Position numbers and translations under genes: made by a program. 7,036 nucleotides of DNA from SG8-40 sp050050435. Its GTDB lineage: Bacteria > Pseudomonadota > Gammaproteobacteria > Burkholderiales > Eutrophovitaceae. This document shows, in pieces, positions 5,859 to 7,036 of the stretch (position 1 is the first letter of the stretch; each line of letters begins with the position of its first letter). The stretch spans positions 1-7,036 of the forward strand of contig JASFUE010000174.1 of NCBI GenBank assembly GCA_050050435.1, given 5' to 3'. Under the pieces are notes generated by a model. That model did no database searches. It was not told the DNA's origin and worked only from the letters and a program-made list of their open reading frames with translations.

Positions 5859-7036
5859 ATGACCAGCCCACTAGAAATTGATGCAATCGAGTACCACGAG
5901 TTTCCGGTCGCCGGAAAAATTTCGGTCGTGCCCACCAAGGGACTTACCAACCAACGTGACCTCGCGCTCGCCTATTCACCAGGGGTCGCTTACGCGTGCA
6001 AGGCGATCGAGGCCGATCCATCCCGCGCAGCGCGACTGACATCGCGAGCCAACCTCGTTGGCGTCGTCACCAATGGCACCGCGGTACTGGGCCTGGGCAA
6101 CATCGGTCCACTGGCCGGGAAGCCGGTGATGGAAGGCAAAGGCTGCCTGTTCAAGAAATTCGCCGGAATTGACGTCTTCGATATCGAGCTCGCGGAAACC
6201 GATCCGGAGAAACTGGTCGAAATCATCGCCGCGCTCGAACCAACCCTCGGCGGCATCAATCTGGAAGATATCAAGGCGCCGGAGTGCTTCTACATCGAAA
6301 AGAAGCTGCGCGAGCGCATGAATATTCCCGTGTTTCACGATGACCAGCACGGCACAGCCATCATTGTCGGCGCTGCAGTCATCAACGGGCTAAAAGTAGT
6401 CGGCAAGGACATCGACAAGGTGCGTCTGGTCTGCTCTGGTGCCGGCGCGTCCGCGATCGCCTGCCTCGATCAGCTGGTCTCGCTCGGCATAAAGCCCGAC
6501 AACATCATCGTTTGCGACTCCAAAGGCGTCATCCATAAAGGTCGCGAAGCGAACATGGAACCGAACAAGGCACGCTATGCACGCAAGACGGACATGCGCA
6601 AGATTGCCGATGCACTGCCGGGTGCCGATATTTTCCTCGGCCTGTCCGGTCCCGGCGCCATCACGCAGGAGTGGGTCAAGACCATGGCGGACAAACCGCT
6701 GGTACTGGCGCTGGCCAACCCTACCCCGGAAATTCTGCCCGAGGAAGTCAAGGCGGTACGACCAGACGCGATTATCGCCACCGGCCGTTCGGATTATCCG
6801 AACCAGGTGAACAATGTGCTGTGCTTCCCGTTTATTTTCCGCGGTGCACTGGATGTGGGTGCGACGGGCATCACGGACGAAATGAAGGTGGCCTGCGTTC
6901 ACGCAATCGCCGGTCTGGCCCAGGCCGAGCAATCGGTTATTGTTGCCTCCGCCTACGAGGGCCAGGAACTGATCTTTGGCCCCGACTACATCATCCCCAC
7001 GCCGTTCGATCCGCGCCTGATCACGCGTATCGCCCC
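5859..7036 (+). CDS. maeB: NADP-type malic enzyme, MaeB family (3' partial)
   Basis: The first 392 residues of a malic enzyme; the frame runs off the right edge. The enzyme oxidatively decarboxylates L-malate to pyruvate and CO2 with reduction of NAD(P)+, in the cytoplasm, supplying NADPH and pyruvate during growth on organic acids or fatty acids. Catalytic Tyr39 lies in LAYSPGVA and Lys94 in PVMEGKGCLFKKFAGIDVFD. Divalent-metal ligands E136 and D137 are in LEDIKAPECF, and D162 is in FHDDQHGTA. The Rossmann motif SGAGASA spans 193-199, and NPTPEI (287-292) and GRSDYPNQVNNVLCFPF follow. MaeB proteins are about 750 residues and carry a C-terminal phosphotransacetylase-like regulatory domain, which would be beyond the window. 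NADP preference is inferred from the family. The ATG at 5859 has AAGGA six bases upstream. It is divergent from the GlpD-like gene across 245 bp. Confidence 0.95.
   Translation, partial: MTSPLEIDAIEYHEFPVAGKISVVPTKGLTNQRDLALAYSPGVAYACKAIEADPSRAARLTSRANLVGVVTNGTAVLGLGNIGPLAGKPVMEGKGCLFKKFAGIDVFDIELAETDPEKLVEIIAALEPTLGGINLEDIKAPECFYIEKKLRERMNIPVFHDDQHGTAIIVGAAVINGLKVVGKDIDKVRLVCSGAGASAIACLDQLVSLGIKPDNIIVCDSKGVIHKGREANMEPNKARYARKTDMRKIADALPGADIFLGLSGPGAITQEWVKTMADKPLVLALANPTPEILPEEVKAVRPDAIIATGRSDYPNQVNNVLCFPFIFRGALDVGATGITDEMKVACVHAIAGLAQAEQSVIVASAYEGQELIFGPDYIIPTPFDPRLITRIA

Noticed and set aside
4996..5862. Plus-strand open frame of 288 codons
   Set aside because: It lies antisense to the well-supported GlpD-like gene, matches no family I recognise, and runs into the malic enzyme start; a GC-driven shadow.
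6390..6932. Minus-strand open frame of 180 codons
   Set aside because: Antisense to the malic enzyme, whose catalytic motifs are intact through this stretch.

Overview
The window looks like an ordinary chromosomal segment of a moderately GC-rich proteobacterium. Gamma- or betaproteobacterial origin is my inference from the malic enzyme, the short CspA-type protein and the di-haem oxidoreductase; no taxonomic marker is present. I see no rRNA, tRNA, CRISPR array, insertion sequence or phage module. Most strands flip from gene to gene, so the segment reads as several small transcription units rather than one operon.

Layout. (1) 3-1094 (+): C-terminal part of a DUF1111-type di-haem c-type oxidoreductase, cut by the left edge. 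(2) 1185-2801 (-): complete acyl-CoA synthetase of the AMP-binding family, convergent with gene 1. (3) 2802-2922: divergent spacer holding short repeated motifs. (4) 2923-3333 (+): small multi-pass membrane protein of unknown function. (5) 3334-3557: 224-bp spacer unusually rich in inverted repeats, some mutually exclusive. (6) 3558-3917 (+): small uncharacterised soluble protein with an Arg-rich tail. (7) 3960-3987: strong bidirectional intrinsic terminator. (8) 4026-4232 (-): CspA-family cold shock protein, with a leader of about 140 nt and a clear sigma70-type promoter at 4378-4406. (9) 4403-4519 (-): possible 38-codon ORF coupled by an ATGA overlap to (10) 4516-5613 (-), a short FAD-dependent glycerol-3-phosphate dehydrogenase-like protein that lacks the usual C-terminal domain. 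(11) 5614-5858: divergent spacer with an imperfect palindrome at 5805-5827. (12) 5859-7036 (+): N-terminal part of an NADP-type malic enzyme (MaeB family), cut by the right edge.

The recognisable genes are central and redox metabolism: a periplasmic c-type cytochrome, acyl-CoA activation, a GlpD-like dehydrogenase, and malate decarboxylation to pyruvate with NADPH formation. The GlpD-like gene and malic enzyme are divergent and could share control through the intervening palindrome, but this is inference.

I find no convincing wholly new system. The best leads are the structured spacer at 3334-3557 with its unknown downstream gene, the coupled 38-codon ORF whose stop codon lies inside the cold-shock promoter, the domain-truncated GlpD-like protein, and the palindrome upstream of the malic enzyme.
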